64,000 nucleotides of DNA. Origin: Bacteroidota bacterium (GTDB lineage: Bacteria > Bacteroidota > Bacteroidia > AKYH767-A > 2013-40CM-41-45). Within the stretch, counting starts at the first letter, position 1; the number at the start of each line of letters is the position of its first letter. The notes beneath the pieces are model-generated. The model was not told where the DNA came from. It ran no database searches and saw only the letters and a program-made list of their open reading frames with translations. The translations under genes were made by a program, and so were the position numbers. This document shows, piece by piece, positions 54,820 through 64,000 of the stretch. The stretch spans positions 1,984,001 to 2,048,000 of the forward strand of contig JADJON010000001.1 in assembly GCA_016713765.1 (NCBI GenBank), given 5' to 3'.

Positions 54820-55808
54820 TTATCCGAAATCGATCTCGGTACTGTCGCCGAGGTTGAGCGACTGGCTCAATCCGTGTAGCGATGAATCGCTGCCGATCAC
54901 CGAATGATGAAGGACCGCATTCCGGATCTCACTGTAAGAGCCAATGATCGATTCCTTTACAATCGAGTAGTGGACGATCGTATGATCGCCGATCGACACG
55001 TTGGGTCCGATGATTGAATTGCTGATGCGACAATGTTCCGAGATGCTGACCGGGGGAATGATGATGGTGTTCGGAAATTGATACTGATGGGCCGGTATTA
55101 CTTTTTTAAGCAACACGGCATTGGTCTCCAGCAGGCTTTCCTTGCTGCCGCAGTCGTACCAGTTCTCGACCGGAAAGGTTCTGATCTTCGCGCCGTTGCG
55201 AATCATGACTTCAATACCATCGGTCAGATGATATTCACCCTGCGTCCGCTGGTTGCGGTTGATGATCTCGTCGAGTGCCTGGATGAGTTCCTGCGACTCC
55301 CGGATCTTGTACAGCCCGACCAATGCCAGGTTGGATTTCGGGATAGGCGGTTTCTCCTGACATGGCGGATGAATCCGTCTTCATCAAGTTCGGCAACACC
55401 AAAGGTCCGCGGATCGTCGACCCGCTTGACTGCAAGGGCAGAGGTTTCTGAGGAAAGCACCTCCCGCAGGTTCACATCGAAGATCGTATCACCAAGTGCA
55501 ATGACGAGTTCGTCGCCTGGGTTTACCAGGTGACGGGCGAGCCAAACCGCATGGCCGGTTCCTTCCCGGGGTTCCTGGATGATGAAATGCTTGATGATGC
55601 CGGGATAATTGGAGTGGATGTATTCTTCCACCTTATCACCCAGATAGCCTACAATGAAAATGAACTCCCGCATACCCGCTTCGATCAGATTGTCGACGAT
55701 GTGGGAAAGGATCGGCTTGCCGGCTACGGGTACCAGCGCTTTCGGTTGCGTATGCGTATGCGGTCGCAACTTACTTCCGATACCGGCAACGGGAATGAGT
55801 ACTTTCAT
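54820..55808 (-). pseudogene. Sugar-phosphate nucleotidyltransferase with beta-helix tail, frameshifted
   Basis: Together the two frames encode one protein of about 330 aa. The first (from ATG 55808) begins 'MKVLIPVAGIGSKLRPHT' and has 'PKALVPVAGKPILSHIVDNLI', 'GTGHAVWLA' and 'GDTIFDVNL', the usual features of RmlA/GlmU-like NTP transferases. It loses homology after 'DGFIRHV' near 55359. The other frame continues from there with 'EKPPIPKSNLALVGLYKI', as expected for the family, and ends in a left-handed beta helix of hexapeptides ('SISEHCRISNSIIGPNVSIG'). One base missing in about 55353-55360, or two extra, explains the break. It may be a sequencing error or a true mutation. The function if intact: activation of a sugar phosphate for polysaccharide synthesis. 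Confidence 0.85.
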
Positions 55809-55903
55809 TGGTCAATCTTAATCCGAACAGGATGATTCAGGTTCCACCAACAGATTGTTGATGGCTGGGCTGTCGGGGCCTGATTCCGGGGGATAAAAGT
55901 AAG

Positions 55904-55911
55904 TACTTTTG
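55904..55911 (+). promoter_or_regulatory. Promoter -7 element TACTTTTG for the NMO-M16 operon
   Basis: A perfect TAnnTTTG element 42 bp before the ATG at 55954. The divergent nucleotidyltransferase gene starts 95 bp to the left. Confidence 0.6.
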
Positions 55912-55953
55912 ACTCCTTCCTCCCGGGAAAGTTGCCCCGGATGTTAAACCCGT

Positions 55954-56904
55954 ATGTTCAAAAACAGGATTACAGAACTATTTGGAATTCAATATCCCAT
56001 CATCCAGGCGGGTATGATCTGGTGCAGCGGTTGGCAACTTGCAGCCGCGGTCAGCCAGGCCGGTGGACTCGGGATCATCGGAGCGGGTTCCATGTATCCC
56101 GAGATTCTGCGCGAGAACATCCGGAAATGCAAGGCGGCAACGGATCGCCCGTTCGGAGTGAATGTTCCCCTGCTTTACCCGAACATCGAGGAGCACATGA
56201 ACATTATCCGTGAAGAACGTGTTCCGGTAGTATTCACCTCTGCCGGAAATCCGAAAACCTGGACGACATTCCTGAAAGAAGGGGGTGCCAAGGTGGTACA
56301 CGTTATCGCCAATACCAAGTTCGCACGGAAGTGCGAAGAAGCAGGTGTCGACGCCCTCGTTGCCGAAGGTTTTGAAGCCGGCGGACACAACGGCAGGGAA
56401 GAAACCACCACCCTGGTCCTGATCCCGATGATCCGAAAGGCAACAGCATTGCCCTTGATCGCGGCCGGCGGGATTGCCGATGGTGAAGGCATGATGGCCT
56501 GTTTTGCACTGGGCGCTGAAGGTGTTCAAATGGGAACCCGGTTTGTGGCTTCGGTTGAGTCGTCGGGACATGCTGCCTTCAAACAGGCGCTCATTCATTC
56601 ATCCGAAGGCGACACTAAATTGATGTTGAAACAACTGACCCCTGTTCGTCTGTTGCGCAACAGATTCTCCGAAGCCGTCGAGGCGGCGGAAACACGGGGT
56701 GCAACTGCGGAGGAACTGAAAGAATTACTCGGTCGTGCCCGGGCGAAAAAGGGAATGTTCGAGGGTGATATGGAGGAAGGGGAACTGGAGATCGGGCAAG
56801 TGGCTGCGGCAGTCCGGTCTATTCAGCCGGCAGGAGATATTGTCCGCCAGGTATGGGAGGAATTTCGGCAGGCGCAGCGACGTATCGCTGCAATGGAAGT
56901 TTGA
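55954..56904 (+). CDS. Nitronate monooxygenase / FabK-like flavoprotein
   Basis: A 316-aa FMN-dependent TIM barrel. 'ITELFGIQYPIIQAGMIWCSGWQLAAAVS' opens it (split across the first strand and helix), 'LVAEGFEAGGHNGREE' carries the catalytic His region shared by nitronate monooxygenases and FabK enoyl-ACP reductases, and 'PLIAAGGIADGEGMMACFALGAEGVQMGTRF' forms the FMN phosphate site. The two functions are difficult to separate by sequence. It shares a promoter with two M16 peptidase genes; the first begins 10 bp after it. Confidence 0.87.
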   Translation: MFKNRITELFGIQYPIIQAGMIWCSGWQLAAAVSQAGGLGIIGAGSMYPEILRENIRKCKAATDRPFGVNVPLLYPNIEEHMNIIREERVPVVFTSAGNPKTWTTFLKEGGAKVVHVIANTKFARKCEEAGVDALVAEGFEAGGHNGREETTTLVLIPMIRKATALPLIAAGGIADGEGMMACFALGAEGVQMGTRFVASVESSGHAAFKQALIHSSEGDTKLMLKQLTPVRLLRNRFSEAVEAAETRGATAEELKELLGRARAKKGMFEGDMEEGELEIGQVAAAVRSIQPAGDIVRQVWEEFRQAQRRIAAMEV

Positions 56905-56914
56905 TAGAACGACT

Positions 56915-58156
56915 ATGATCCAGTATACACGAAAGACGTTGAATAATGGTCTGACGGTGCTCGTCCACGAGGACCCGGCCACTCCACTCGCAACGGTGAA
57001 TCTCTTGTACAAAGTCGGGGCAAGGGACGAGGATCCGAACCGGACAGGATTCGCGCACTTGTTCGAGCACCTGATGTTCGGCGGCTCGGTCAACATTCCC
57101 GATTACGACAGCCCGCTTCAATTGGCCGGAGGCGACAACAATGCTTTCACGAATAACGATATCACCAACTACTATTGTACGCTACCTGCGAACAACCTCG
57201 AAACGGCCTTCTGGCTGGAGAGTGATCGCATGCTCAGCCTGGCCTTTACGCCTAAAAGCCTGGAAGTGCAACGCAGCGTCGTGATCGAGGAATTCAAGCA
57301 ACGCTACCTCAATCAACCTTATGGTGATGTCTGGCTGCTCCTGCGGCCGCTTGCCTATAAAGTGCATCCGTATCAGTGGGCAACCATCGGAAAAGAGGTG
57401 AGCCATATCGAAGAAGCTACCTTGCAGGATGTTCGGGATTTCTTCCAACGCTATTATTCACCTGACAATGCCATCCTGGTCGTTGCCGGTGGAGTAAAAG
57501 CCGACGAGGTTTTTTCGCTTGCTGATAAATGGTTTGGAACGATCGATCGGAAAATGGGTGCTCGGCATCCTTATCCTGTCGAACCGGTACAGGATACCAC
57601 GCGTGAATTGTCCGTCAACCGCAAAGTTCCGTACGATGCTTTGTATATGGCGTTTCATTGTTGCTCGCGACTGGATCCGGAATTCTATGCGCTGGACTTG
57701 TTGACCGATATCATGTCGCGTGGTAAATCGTCGCGTCTTTACAATGCGCTCGTCAAGCAACGGAAGCTTTTCAGCGAGGTCCATGCTTATGGTACCGGTG
57801 ATTTCGATAAAGGCCTTGTTGTCGTCGAGGGCAAACTGGTCAAAGGCGTGAAGATGGAAGATGCGGAAGCCGCGGTTTGGGAAGAACTGAACCGCCTGAC
57901 GGCCCAGCCGGTAGAGGCAACGGAACTTGAAAAGGTAAAGAACAAGGTGGAAAGTACGCTCGAGTTTTCCGAGATGGACCTCTCCGGTCGTGCGCTCAAC
58001 CTGGCCATTGCCGAGTACATGGGGGATCCGGAACTGATCAATACGGAACTCGGGCTTTTTCAGGCCGTCAGCGCTGCTCAGGTGCAGCAACAGGCACAGC
58101 AGGTATTCAACAAGAAGAACGTATCGGTTCTTCGCTACTTCTCAGAACGAAACTGA
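56915..58156 (+). CDS. M16 family zinc metallopeptidase, active subunit
   Basis: A 413-aa insulinase-family peptidase. The inverted zinc motif HxxEH is in 'GFAHLFEHLMFGG' (about residues 47-59), and the distal zinc Glu lies in 'QRSVVIEEFKQRYLN'. The N-terminus 'YTRKTLNNGLTVLVHEDPATPLATV' fits the family. I use the ATG at 56915; the longer frame overlaps the preceding gene. No signal peptide was seen, so a cytoplasmic or unusual location is likely. It is 4 bp upstream of a second M16 gene, and the two probably form a heterodimer like the mitochondrial processing peptidase. Confidence 0.93.
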   Translation: MIQYTRKTLNNGLTVLVHEDPATPLATVNLLYKVGARDEDPNRTGFAHLFEHLMFGGSVNIPDYDSPLQLAGGDNNAFTNNDITNYYCTLPANNLETAFWLESDRMLSLAFTPKSLEVQRSVVIEEFKQRYLNQPYGDVWLLLRPLAYKVHPYQWATIGKEVSHIEEATLQDVRDFFQRYYSPDNAILVVAGGVKADEVFSLADKWFGTIDRKMGARHPYPVEPVQDTTRELSVNRKVPYDALYMAFHCCSRLDPEFYALDLLTDIMSRGKSSRLYNALVKQRKLFSEVHAYGTGDFDKGLVVVEGKLVKGVKMEDAEAAVWEELNRLTAQPVEATELEKVKNKVESTLEFSEMDLSGRALNLAIAEYMGDPELINTELGLFQAVSAAQVQQQAQQVFNKKNVSVLRYFSERN

Positions 58157-58160
58157 TCGT

Positions 58161-59456
58161 ATGAATTTGATGACTTCACCCGACCGCACCCTTGCACCTG
58201 ATTTTCGTCCGATCACCAAACTTGACGTACAGAAAGCCGGACAGGTTAAATTGACCAACGGCATCCCGGTATATACCGTCAATGCCGGTTTTCAGGACCT
58301 GGTCAGGATAGAGTGGTTGTTTAGGCTTCGATCGTTCGACCCTCAACGGCCATTACTCCAGAATGCCGCCAATCGCCTGCTCCAGGAAGGTACATCGAAG
58401 AAAAGCGCGCAGGAGATTGCGGACCAGATCGATTATTTCGGAGCCTTCCTCGAAACGGAAGAAGGTCCCGACACCGTTTCAATCGTGCTCTACACGCTGA
58501 ACAAGCATTTGCCCAAGATGCTACCCATCGTTCGGGAACTCTTCGCAGACGCCGTTTACCCTGAGCACGAACTCGGCATCTACAAGCAGAACCAGGTGCA
58601 ACGGCTCACGGTGGAAAATGAAAAAGTACAGTCACTCGCCCGTCGCCGCTTTTTACAGCTCTTGTTCGGGCAAGCACATCCATACGGATTCTACGTTTCA
58701 GCCGAACACTATCTGCAGCTTGATCGGGAGGAACTGGAAGCATATCGGCGCAGACACTATACCAATGACAACTGCACCATCTTCGTAGCCGGAAAACTGC
58801 CTGCGGACCTGGAAAAATTGTTGGACCAGCATTTTGGCGATTCCGATTGGAAGACATCGGAATCAATGTCGGAAAGCAGAGGAGTCACCATGCTTGATCC
58901 AACTCAAAAGCACTACCAGGAAAAACCTGGCGCCATTCAGTCGGCGATAAGGATCGGAAAACCCCTGTTCCGTCGCTCGGATCCTGAATACCCCGCCATG
59001 TCGGTACTCAACACGGTCTTGGGTGGCTATTTCGGATCGCGGCTCATGTCAAACATTCGTGAAGATAAGGGCTATACCTACGGGATCGGTTCCGCGCTGG
59101 TTTCCATGAAAGAAGCAGGCTACTTCTTTATCTCTACGGAAGTCGGGGCCGATGTGACCGAAGCGGCTTTGAAAGAGATTTATTTCGAGATCGACCGGCT
59201 TTGCAACGATCCTGTTCCTGAATCGGAACTGGCCATGGTACGCAACTTCTTGCTGGGTAATTTCTTGAAAGGAATCGACGGACCGTTCGCACTACTGGAT
59301 CGAAGTAAGACCCTGGTCGTTAACGGACTCGACTACGACTACTACACGCATTACATCAAGGTGCTGCAGTCGGTAACTCCGGCGGAATTGCTGGAGCTTG
59401 CAAGACGCGTTTGGAAGCCGGATTCGTTCACCGAATTGGTGGTTGGTAAACGCTGA
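58161..59456 (+). CDS. M16 family peptidase-like protein, probable non-catalytic subunit
   Basis: A 431-aa M16 fold protein. The position of the zinc motif reads 'LLQNAANRLLQEGTSKKSAQEIADQ', without HxxEH, so it should not bind zinc. It keeps the glycine-rich and 'LNTVLGGYFGSRLMSNIREDKGYTYGIG' region that binds substrate in partner subunits. This active-plus-inactive pairing is usual for bacterial M16B proteases. It lies 4 bp after the active subunit and ends the NMO-M16-M16 run. Confidence 0.92.
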   Translation: MNLMTSPDRTLAPDFRPITKLDVQKAGQVKLTNGIPVYTVNAGFQDLVRIEWLFRLRSFDPQRPLLQNAANRLLQEGTSKKSAQEIADQIDYFGAFLETEEGPDTVSIVLYTLNKHLPKMLPIVRELFADAVYPEHELGIYKQNQVQRLTVENEKVQSLARRRFLQLLFGQAHPYGFYVSAEHYLQLDREELEAYRRRHYTNDNCTIFVAGKLPADLEKLLDQHFGDSDWKTSESMSESRGVTMLDPTQKHYQEKPGAIQSAIRIGKPLFRRSDPEYPAMSVLNTVLGGYFGSRLMSNIREDKGYTYGIGSALVSMKEAGYFFISTEVGADVTEAALKEIYFEIDRLCNDPVPESELAMVRNFLLGNFLKGIDGPFALLDRSKTLVVNGLDYDYYTHYIKVLQSVTPAELLELARRVWKPDSFTELVVGKR

Positions 59457-59546
59457 AAAGGAGCGTTTTTACCACATCCCCTCGGCCATTCGCCCCCTTT
59501 CCGTTGACCCGCGCGACCGGAAAGCGTACCTTTAGGGCTTGTCCTC

Positions 59547-61592
59547 ATGAGGTTGATCCGGCTGTTACTGTTGTTCTTTTTCGGGCTTCCACTAGCCGGG
59601 GTCGCACAGCAATTTCATGTGCGTTGCCTCAGTGTCGGTAACACGGGCGACGTAACCGTAACCTGGGACAGGAACGGACTTTCACCGGCGGATTTTCGTT
59701 GTTATTATCTGTACCACTCCACGTCTGCTGCAGGTCCTTTTAGCCCGATCGACAGTATTTTCATTTATGGGGACACCAGCGAAGTGCATGCCACTGCATT
59801 GGCGAACACCAATCCCGCCTGGTATTATCTCGCATTCAAATCCGCTTCGGGTGCTCCGGATATTCTTTCCGATACCGCTTCGGCGATTTTTCTGAATGTG
59901 ATCAACCCTAATTCCGGTTTCGCGGTCATGAACTGGAATACGCTTCGAGATCCCCTTATTGCGACCAATTCGGTTTACTACAGACTCTACCGGGAATTTC
60001 CTACAGGTATTTTCACCCTTATTGATTCGGTGGATGCCAGCCTGGGCGTTCGCCCGATGACCTATAACGACCTCATCGCCATCTGCAACGACACCGTGCG
60101 TTACCGGATTGAAGTGGCGGATCAAGGCGGTTGTACTTCCAGATCCAACCGGGATGGAGAGAATTTCCGCGACTTGTTGCCGCCGGAGATACCACAGTTC
60201 GATTCCGTGTCGGTCGATGGTGCCGGTAACATCGTAATGGGTTGGTCGCAGAATACTTCACCGGATACGCGTTATTATGAGATTCAAATTAATACCGGAT
60301 CCTCATCCGCTCCGGTTTGGACACCCCTGGACACGGCCTTCGGCATCGGAACGACGTATCTGAATTCCGGGATCGATGGCACCGGCGCGCCACGCGACTT
60401 TAAAATCGTAGCCGTCGACAGTTGCGGCAATCAGTCGGCGCAAAGTGTGATGCACAGTTCCCTGCAGGTGCAGGTATCGTTCCTGATCTGTGAAAAAGCT
60501 ATTGAGATCCTCTGCACTTCCTATGGAGGTTGGGGCGTGGCGCCCGTCTATGAATGTTACCGTTCCGCCAACGGTGGCCCGGAAGTCCTGATTGCCACCG
60601 GGAACAGCAGTTCGTTCCGGGATACCAACATCGTTTCAGGGACCAACTATTGCTATAAGGTTCGCGCGATCGACCCCTCGAATACGACGCGGACATCCAC
60701 CAGTTACCGCAAATGCATCACACCGGTCTTTCCGCCGCCGCCCGCGTACTCCTACATTCGAAAGGTGAGCGTGCTGGAGGAGAATACGATCCGGATTGAA
60801 GGGTATGTGGATCCGGTCAGCCCCGTCAGTGGATATGAATTACTCCGTGCCGCATCGGCAGCAGGTCCTTTCACCAGCATTGCCTTCAAATCGGACGATG
60901 GAACCGATCGGGTGGTGTTCTTCGATAACCCCAGCACGGAGCAGGTATGGTACTACAAGATCGTTACCATCGATTCGTGCGGATTACAAGCCAAAGAGTC
61001 GCAGGTCAGCCGATCCATGGTGGCTACCGCTGCGGCAGAAGGTGACTTTACCAATTTCGTTTCGTGGACCGAGTATGGCGACTGGCTTGGCGGGATCGAC
61101 CGGTTCGATATTTACAGGCGGATCAACGGAACCGTTGAAGCATTTCCAATCGCCACCATTCCTTACGGTGCTACAGCGGAATACCGGGATTCTGTTCTCC
61201 GGGATTTTCTGAGCGACGGCGAGTTCTGCTATATCATTGAAGCCATCGAAGGAGCGGGTAATCCGTATTTCTTCCTCGATTCCGTCCGCTCGAACGAAGT
61301 GTGCGTTTATCAGGAACCCTTCAGTTTTATTCCAAACGCCTTCCATCCAGGAGGTGGTATCAACGAGACCTTCCGTCCGTTCAACGGCTTTGTCAACCCG
61401 GAAGGGTACACGTTTATCGTGTTCAACCGGTGGGGTGAGGAGATATTCGTATCCGATAATCCACAGCAATCCTGGGACGGTGCAAGCAACGGAAAACTCG
61501 CGCCACCCGCCGTTTACATTTATCTGATCGAGTACAACAGCCCCGAAGGAGGAAAGCGCCGCAAACTCGGCACCATCACCCTCATCCGCTGA
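59547..61592 (+). CDS. T9SS type B (gliding-motility C-terminal) protein with FN3-like repeats
   Basis: A 681-aa secreted protein with signal peptide (1-22, 'LLLLFFFGLPLAGVAQ'). Six or so fibronectin type III-like beta domains follow (for example 'VTVTWDRNGLSPADFRCYYLYHS' and 'GYELLRAASAAGPFTSIAF'). The last 90 residues are the gliding-motility-associated type B sorting domain: 'SFIPNAFHPGGGINETFRPFN', 'FIVFNRWGEEIFVS', 'SWDGASNGKLAPPAVYIY'. No catalytic motif. It is followed by heptamer array D. Repeated FN3 domains suggest a structural or binding role at the surface. Confidence 0.88.
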   Translation: MRLIRLLLLFFFGLPLAGVAQQFHVRCLSVGNTGDVTVTWDRNGLSPADFRCYYLYHSTSAAGPFSPIDSIFIYGDTSEVHATALANTNPAWYYLAFKSASGAPDILSDTASAIFLNVINPNSGFAVMNWNTLRDPLIATNSVYYRLYREFPTGIFTLIDSVDASLGVRPMTYNDLIAICNDTVRYRIEVADQGGCTSRSNRDGENFRDLLPPEIPQFDSVSVDGAGNIVMGWSQNTSPDTRYYEIQINTGSSSAPVWTPLDTAFGIGTTYLNSGIDGTGAPRDFKIVAVDSCGNQSAQSVMHSSLQVQVSFLICEKAIEILCTSYGGWGVAPVYECYRSANGGPEVLIATGNSSSFRDTNIVSGTNYCYKVRAIDPSNTTRTSTSYRKCITPVFPPPPAYSYIRKVSVLEENTIRIEGYVDPVSPVSGYELLRAASAAGPFTSIAFKSDDGTDRVVFFDNPSTEQVWYYKIVTIDSCGLQAKESQVSRSMVATAAAEGDFTNFVSWTEYGDWLGGIDRFDIYRRINGTVEAFPIATIPYGATAEYRDSVLRDFLSDGEFCYIIEAIEGAGNPYFFLDSVRSNEVCVYQEPFSFIPNAFHPGGGINETFRPFNGFVNPEGYTFIVFNRWGEEIFVSDNPQQSWDGASNGKLAPPAVYIYLIEYNSPEGGKRRKLGTITLIR

Positions 61593-61637
61593 TTTCGAAA
61601 GACCGTTCAAATCCGATCATCAAACCGGAAAAAGCTA

Positions 61638-61700
61638 TGAAACTGGTAACTAGTAACTAGTAACTAATAACTATTCGCTATTCGCTATTCACTATTCACT
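61638..61700. repeat. Heptamer array D
   Basis: Nine 7-mers: TGAAACT, GGTAACT, AGTAACT twice, AATAACT, ATTCGCT twice, ATTCACT twice, with a partial ATTCC after. It lies 45 bp after the T9SS type B gene and upstream of the guaB promoter. It is the only array between two genes that both run rightward. Confidence 0.95.
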
Positions 61701-61739
61701 ATTCCAAAAATTCCCCCACCACATCTCCCCATAAATCCC

Positions 61740-61747
61740 TACCTTTG
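61740..61747 (+). promoter_or_regulatory. Promoter -7 element TACCTTTG for guaB
   Basis: A perfect TAnnTTTG element 32 bp before the ATG at 61780. Confidence 0.7.
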
Positions 61748-61779
61748 CGTGCAACTTTTTTTCAACCCAGACTCCGTCT

Positions 61780-63249
61780 ATGAAAGTTGCAACCGGCCGA
61801 TTTTTAGGTGAAGCGCTCACCTACGATGATGTACTTCTGATCCCAGCCTACTCGGAAGTCCTTCCAAATCAAGTAGATGTATCAAGCCAGTTGACTCCCG
61901 GTATCCGGTTGAATATGCCTATTCTATCCGCCGCTATGGACACGGTCACCGAAGCCGATATGGCGGTTGCCATCGCCCACGAAGGTGGCATCGGGATGTT
62001 GCACAAGAATATGACGGCCGAACAGCAGGCCGCTGAGGTTCGACGGGTAAAGCGCAGTGAAAGTGGAATGATCGACGATCCGGTCACACTTTTTGAGGAT
62101 GCGAAAGTGCACGACGCCCTGCGGATCATGCGCGATTACCGCATCGGGGGTATCCCCGTCATTGACCACGATCGTAAACTGGTCGGTATCTGCACCAGCC
62201 GTGACCTCCGGTTTGAAAAAGACGTAGATCGCCCGATCGCCCAGATCATGACCAAGGACAGGCTGGTAACCACCACCGGCGTCAAGGACCTGAAAGAAGC
62301 GGAAAGCATCCTGCAGCGATACAAGATTGAGAAGTTACCGGTAGTCGATAAGAAAGGTCGTCTCGTCGGTTTGATCACGTATAAGGACATTCTCAAGTTC
62401 AAATCGCGCCCCAATGCCTGCAAGGACGAGTTTGGCCGCTTGCGTGTCGGAGCAGCGATCGGCGTGACGCGCGACAGTCTGGAGCGTGCCGATGCGCTGG
62501 TGAAAGCCGGTGTCGACATCATCACGATCGACACGGCACACGGACATACGAAGGGCGTAGTAGAAGTCCTCAAAGCCGTTAAAAAGAAACACCCTAAACT
62601 TCCGGTTATCGTCGGAAACATCGCAACGGCGGATGCCGCACGATACCTCGCGAAAGCCGGCGCGGATGCAGTCAAGGTCGGAATCGGTCCCGGATCGATT
62701 TGCACGACGCGCGTCATCGCCGGGATCGGCGTACCGCAGTTTACCGCTGTCTATCAGGTCGCGGAAGCCTTGAAGGGAAGCAAGGTGGGTGTCATTGCCG
62801 ATGGCGGTATCCGATACAGCGGAGACATCGCGAAAGCCATCGCTGCCGGGGCGCATTGCGTAATGCTCGGCAGCCTGTTGGCTGGCACCGAAGAGTCTCC
62901 GGGCGAAACGATCATTTACGAAGGAAGAAAGTTCAAGACCTATCGCGGGATGGGTTCCATCGAAGCCATGCGCGAAGGTTCCAAAGACCGTTATTTCCAG
63001 GCACAAACGGACGATGTGAAGAAACTGGTACCGGAAGGAATCGTCGGCCGCGTACCTTACAAAGGAACGGTAGGCGAGGAGTTGTACCAGTTGGTGGGCG
63101 GCCTCCGGGCTTCCATGGGATACTGCGGAGCACCCAACATCGCGTCGCTTCAAAAGGCCAGCTTCATCCGTATTACCAGCGCCGGCGTTCGCGAAAGCCA
63201 TCCACACGATGTTTCCATCGTGAAGGAGGCTCCGAATTACCACCGCTGA
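61780..63249 (+). CDS. guaB: Inosine-5'-monophosphate dehydrogenase
   Basis: A 489-aa NAD-dependent enzyme oxidising IMP to XMP on the way to GMP. Two CBS domains (about residues 95-205) are inserted after '[21 protein letters not shown]'. The catalytic Cys loop is '[18 protein letters not shown]' and the flap has 'GSRDRYF'-like 'GSKDRYFQ'. '[19 protein letters not shown]' marks the phosphate site. The length is standard. It has its own promoter. The stop is 9 bp from the stop of the convergent multicopper oxidase, with no terminator seen between. Confidence 0.97.
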   Translation: MKVATGRFLGEALTYDDVLLIPAYSEVLPNQVDVSSQLTPGIRLNMPILSAAMDTVTEADMAVAIAHEGGIGMLHKNMTAEQQAAEVRRVKRSESGMIDDPVTLFEDAKVHDALRIMRDYRIGGIPVIDHDRKLVGICTSRDLRFEKDVDRPIAQIMTKDRLVTTTGVKDLKEAESILQRYKIEKLPVVDKKGRLVGLITYKDILKFKSRPNACKDEFGRLRVGAAIGVTRDSLERADALVKAGVDIITIDTAHGHTKGVVEVLKAVKKKHPKLPVIVGNIATADAARYLAKAGADAVKVGIGPGSICTTRVIAGIGVPQFTAVYQVAEALKGSKVGVIADGGIRYSGDIAKAIAAGAHCVMLGSLLAGTEESPGETIIYEGRKFKTYRGMGSIEAMREGSKDRYFQAQTDDVKKLVPEGIVGRVPYKGTVGEELYQLVGGLRASMGYCGAPNIASLQKASFIRITSAGVRESHPHDVSIVKEAPNYHR

Positions 63250-63258
63250 ACGGCTCCG

Positions 63259-64000
63259 CTACAACCTGACCAGCCTGGCTACACGGGTGGTCGTTCCGGA
63301 TTGAATGCTTAAGAGGTAAAGTCCGGGTGCCAGATTTCTGCCCGGGATGATCAGGTCTTTTCCAGACGTATCCGTCCATCGCTGCTGTTGGATGACAGCA
63401 CCTTGAAGGTCGGTCAGTTTCCACTCCAGCGGTTGATCGGGATTGGCCATGTGCAGCGTCCAGTCCGTTGAACTCGGATTCGGGTAAACAGCGAAGCCCT
63501 GATCCAGGAGATCGCGAACCTGCGTGGTGGCAGTATCGATAACCACAAACGAGGTCATCATCCCCATATCCTCGTGGGCAAGATTGTGACAATGGTACAT
63601 GTAGGGTGAGGTCACATCGGCATAATCCAGAAACCGCGTGATGATGGTGATGGAATCGCCCGGAACGATCAGGACCACATCCTTCGCTCCGCTCTCTTCG
63701 GGTGGCGGTGCCTGCCCGTTCTTTTCGAGGATGTAGAACTGCACATCGTGCGTATGCATGGGGTGCGCCATGTTTGAGGCGTTGGTCATGTACCACACTT
63801 CAATATCGCCCAGGCGCATCGTATCGTTGACAAAATTCATCGAGAACGTATTCCCGTCGAGGTAGAAATTGCCCATGCCCGGCATGCCCATCCCCGTGAT
63901 AGTCCGGTTGCGGATACGGTTGACATCATTCGGATTCCAAACGTATTGTGGAACCAAGGTAGCGGGAATGCTGGTCACTCCGCCGGTTCCGGGTCCCTGG
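63259..64000 (-). CDS. Multicopper oxidase with T9SS type A domain, C-terminal part
   Basis: This is the end of a gene that starts beyond the right edge; the frame is open through base 64000. The final cupredoxin domain shows copper ligands 'AHPMHTHDVQF' and 'MYHCHNLAHEDMGMM', the latter with the HCH, His and Met that bind type 1 and type 3 copper. After about 30 residues comes a type A sorting domain ('FAVYPNPSSTDWTLH', ending 'TRVARLVRL'), so export by T9SS is expected. Substrate, either phenolic or metal such as Cu(I) or Fe(II), cannot be told from this part. Confidence 0.92.
   Translation of the reverse strand, partial: QGPGTGGVTSIPATLVPQYVWNPNDVNRIRNRTITGMGMPGMGNFYLDGNTFSMNFVNDTMRLGDIEVWYMTNASNMAHPMHTHDVQFYILEKNGQAPPPEESGAKDVVLIVPGDSITIITRFLDYADVTSPYMYHCHNLAHEDMGMMTSFVVIDTATTQVRDLLDQGFAVYPNPSSTDWTLHMANPDQPLEWKLTDLQGAVIQQQRWTDTSGKDLIIPGRNLAPGLYLLSIQSGTTTRVARLVRL

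Noticed and set aside
56735..56914. Longer start of the first M16 peptidase
   Set aside because: It lies inside the preceding flavoprotein gene, and the family N-terminus begins at 56915.
61593..61779. Purine riboswitch before guaB
   Set aside because: The leader after the promoter is about 25 bp, too short, and the rest is repeat.

Overview
The window comes from a member of the Bacteroidota. Four observations support this. Several secreted proteins end in type IX secretion (T9SS) C-terminal domains, both the 'YPNP' type A form and the gliding-motility-associated type B form. Most well-spaced promoters carry the phylum's TAnnTTTG -7 element, and Shine-Dalgarno sequences are largely absent. 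Gene groupings such as Ddl-PASTA-RluD are typical of the phylum. An MqnE fragment at the left edge implies menaquinone synthesis by the futalosine route. By eye the DNA is somewhat above 50% GC. I cannot place it below phylum or class level. I see no transposase, phage gene, CRISPR array or rRNA.

Layout. 1-9.1 kb: the end of mqnE, then a leftward cluster of a tandem D-Ala-D-Ala ligase fusion, a three-PASTA membrane protein, a T9SS-secreted protein and RluD, preceded by a prolyl oligopeptidase. 9.3-17.4 kb: a small unknown gene and a 7.7-kb gene for a giant PKD/Ig-like mosaic surface protein. 17.8-25.2 kb: tRNA-Pro(GGG), a TerC-family protein, a USP-antiporter-shikimate kinase operon, then phosphoribosyltransferase, NlpC/P60, RlmD and ornithine aminotransferase. 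25.2-33.3 kb: a two-gene membrane signalling pair whose kinase lacks an evident phosphoacceptor His, an AsmA-like/GT51 glycosyltransferase fusion, a methyltransferase, a ferritin-like/VIT iron transporter, MiaE and a thioesterase. 33.4-41.5 kb: a polysaccharide 4,6-dehydratase, a glycosyltransferase, GcvT, a ComB-like phosphatase, a zinc-dependent phospholipase-like protein, PurA and a STAS protein. 41.7-49.8 kb: Fur, RelA/SpoT and an FAH hydrolase in one apparent operon, a 900-aa T9SS protein, and homogentisate dioxygenase, so two tyrosine-degradation genes lie close together. 49.9-64 kb: T9SS proteins, GlyA, a frameshifted sugar nucleotidyltransferase, a nitronate monooxygenase-like protein with two M16 peptidases, GuaB, and the C-terminal part of a multicopper oxidase.

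Most genes are housekeeping or cell-surface genes. The structure that the genes do not explain is a family of intergenic arrays with an exact 7-bp period (about 29.4-29.6, 33.4, 39.6-39.8 and 61.6-61.7 kb, and a degenerate one at 41.7 kb). They abut stop codons. The units change by one or two bases in runs, and two arrays contain opposed arms that could fold into long hairpins. Other points of interest are the double Ddl with different active-site substitutions in its two halves, the His-less histidine kinase, the AsmA/GT51 fusion and the nucleotidyltransferase frameshift.
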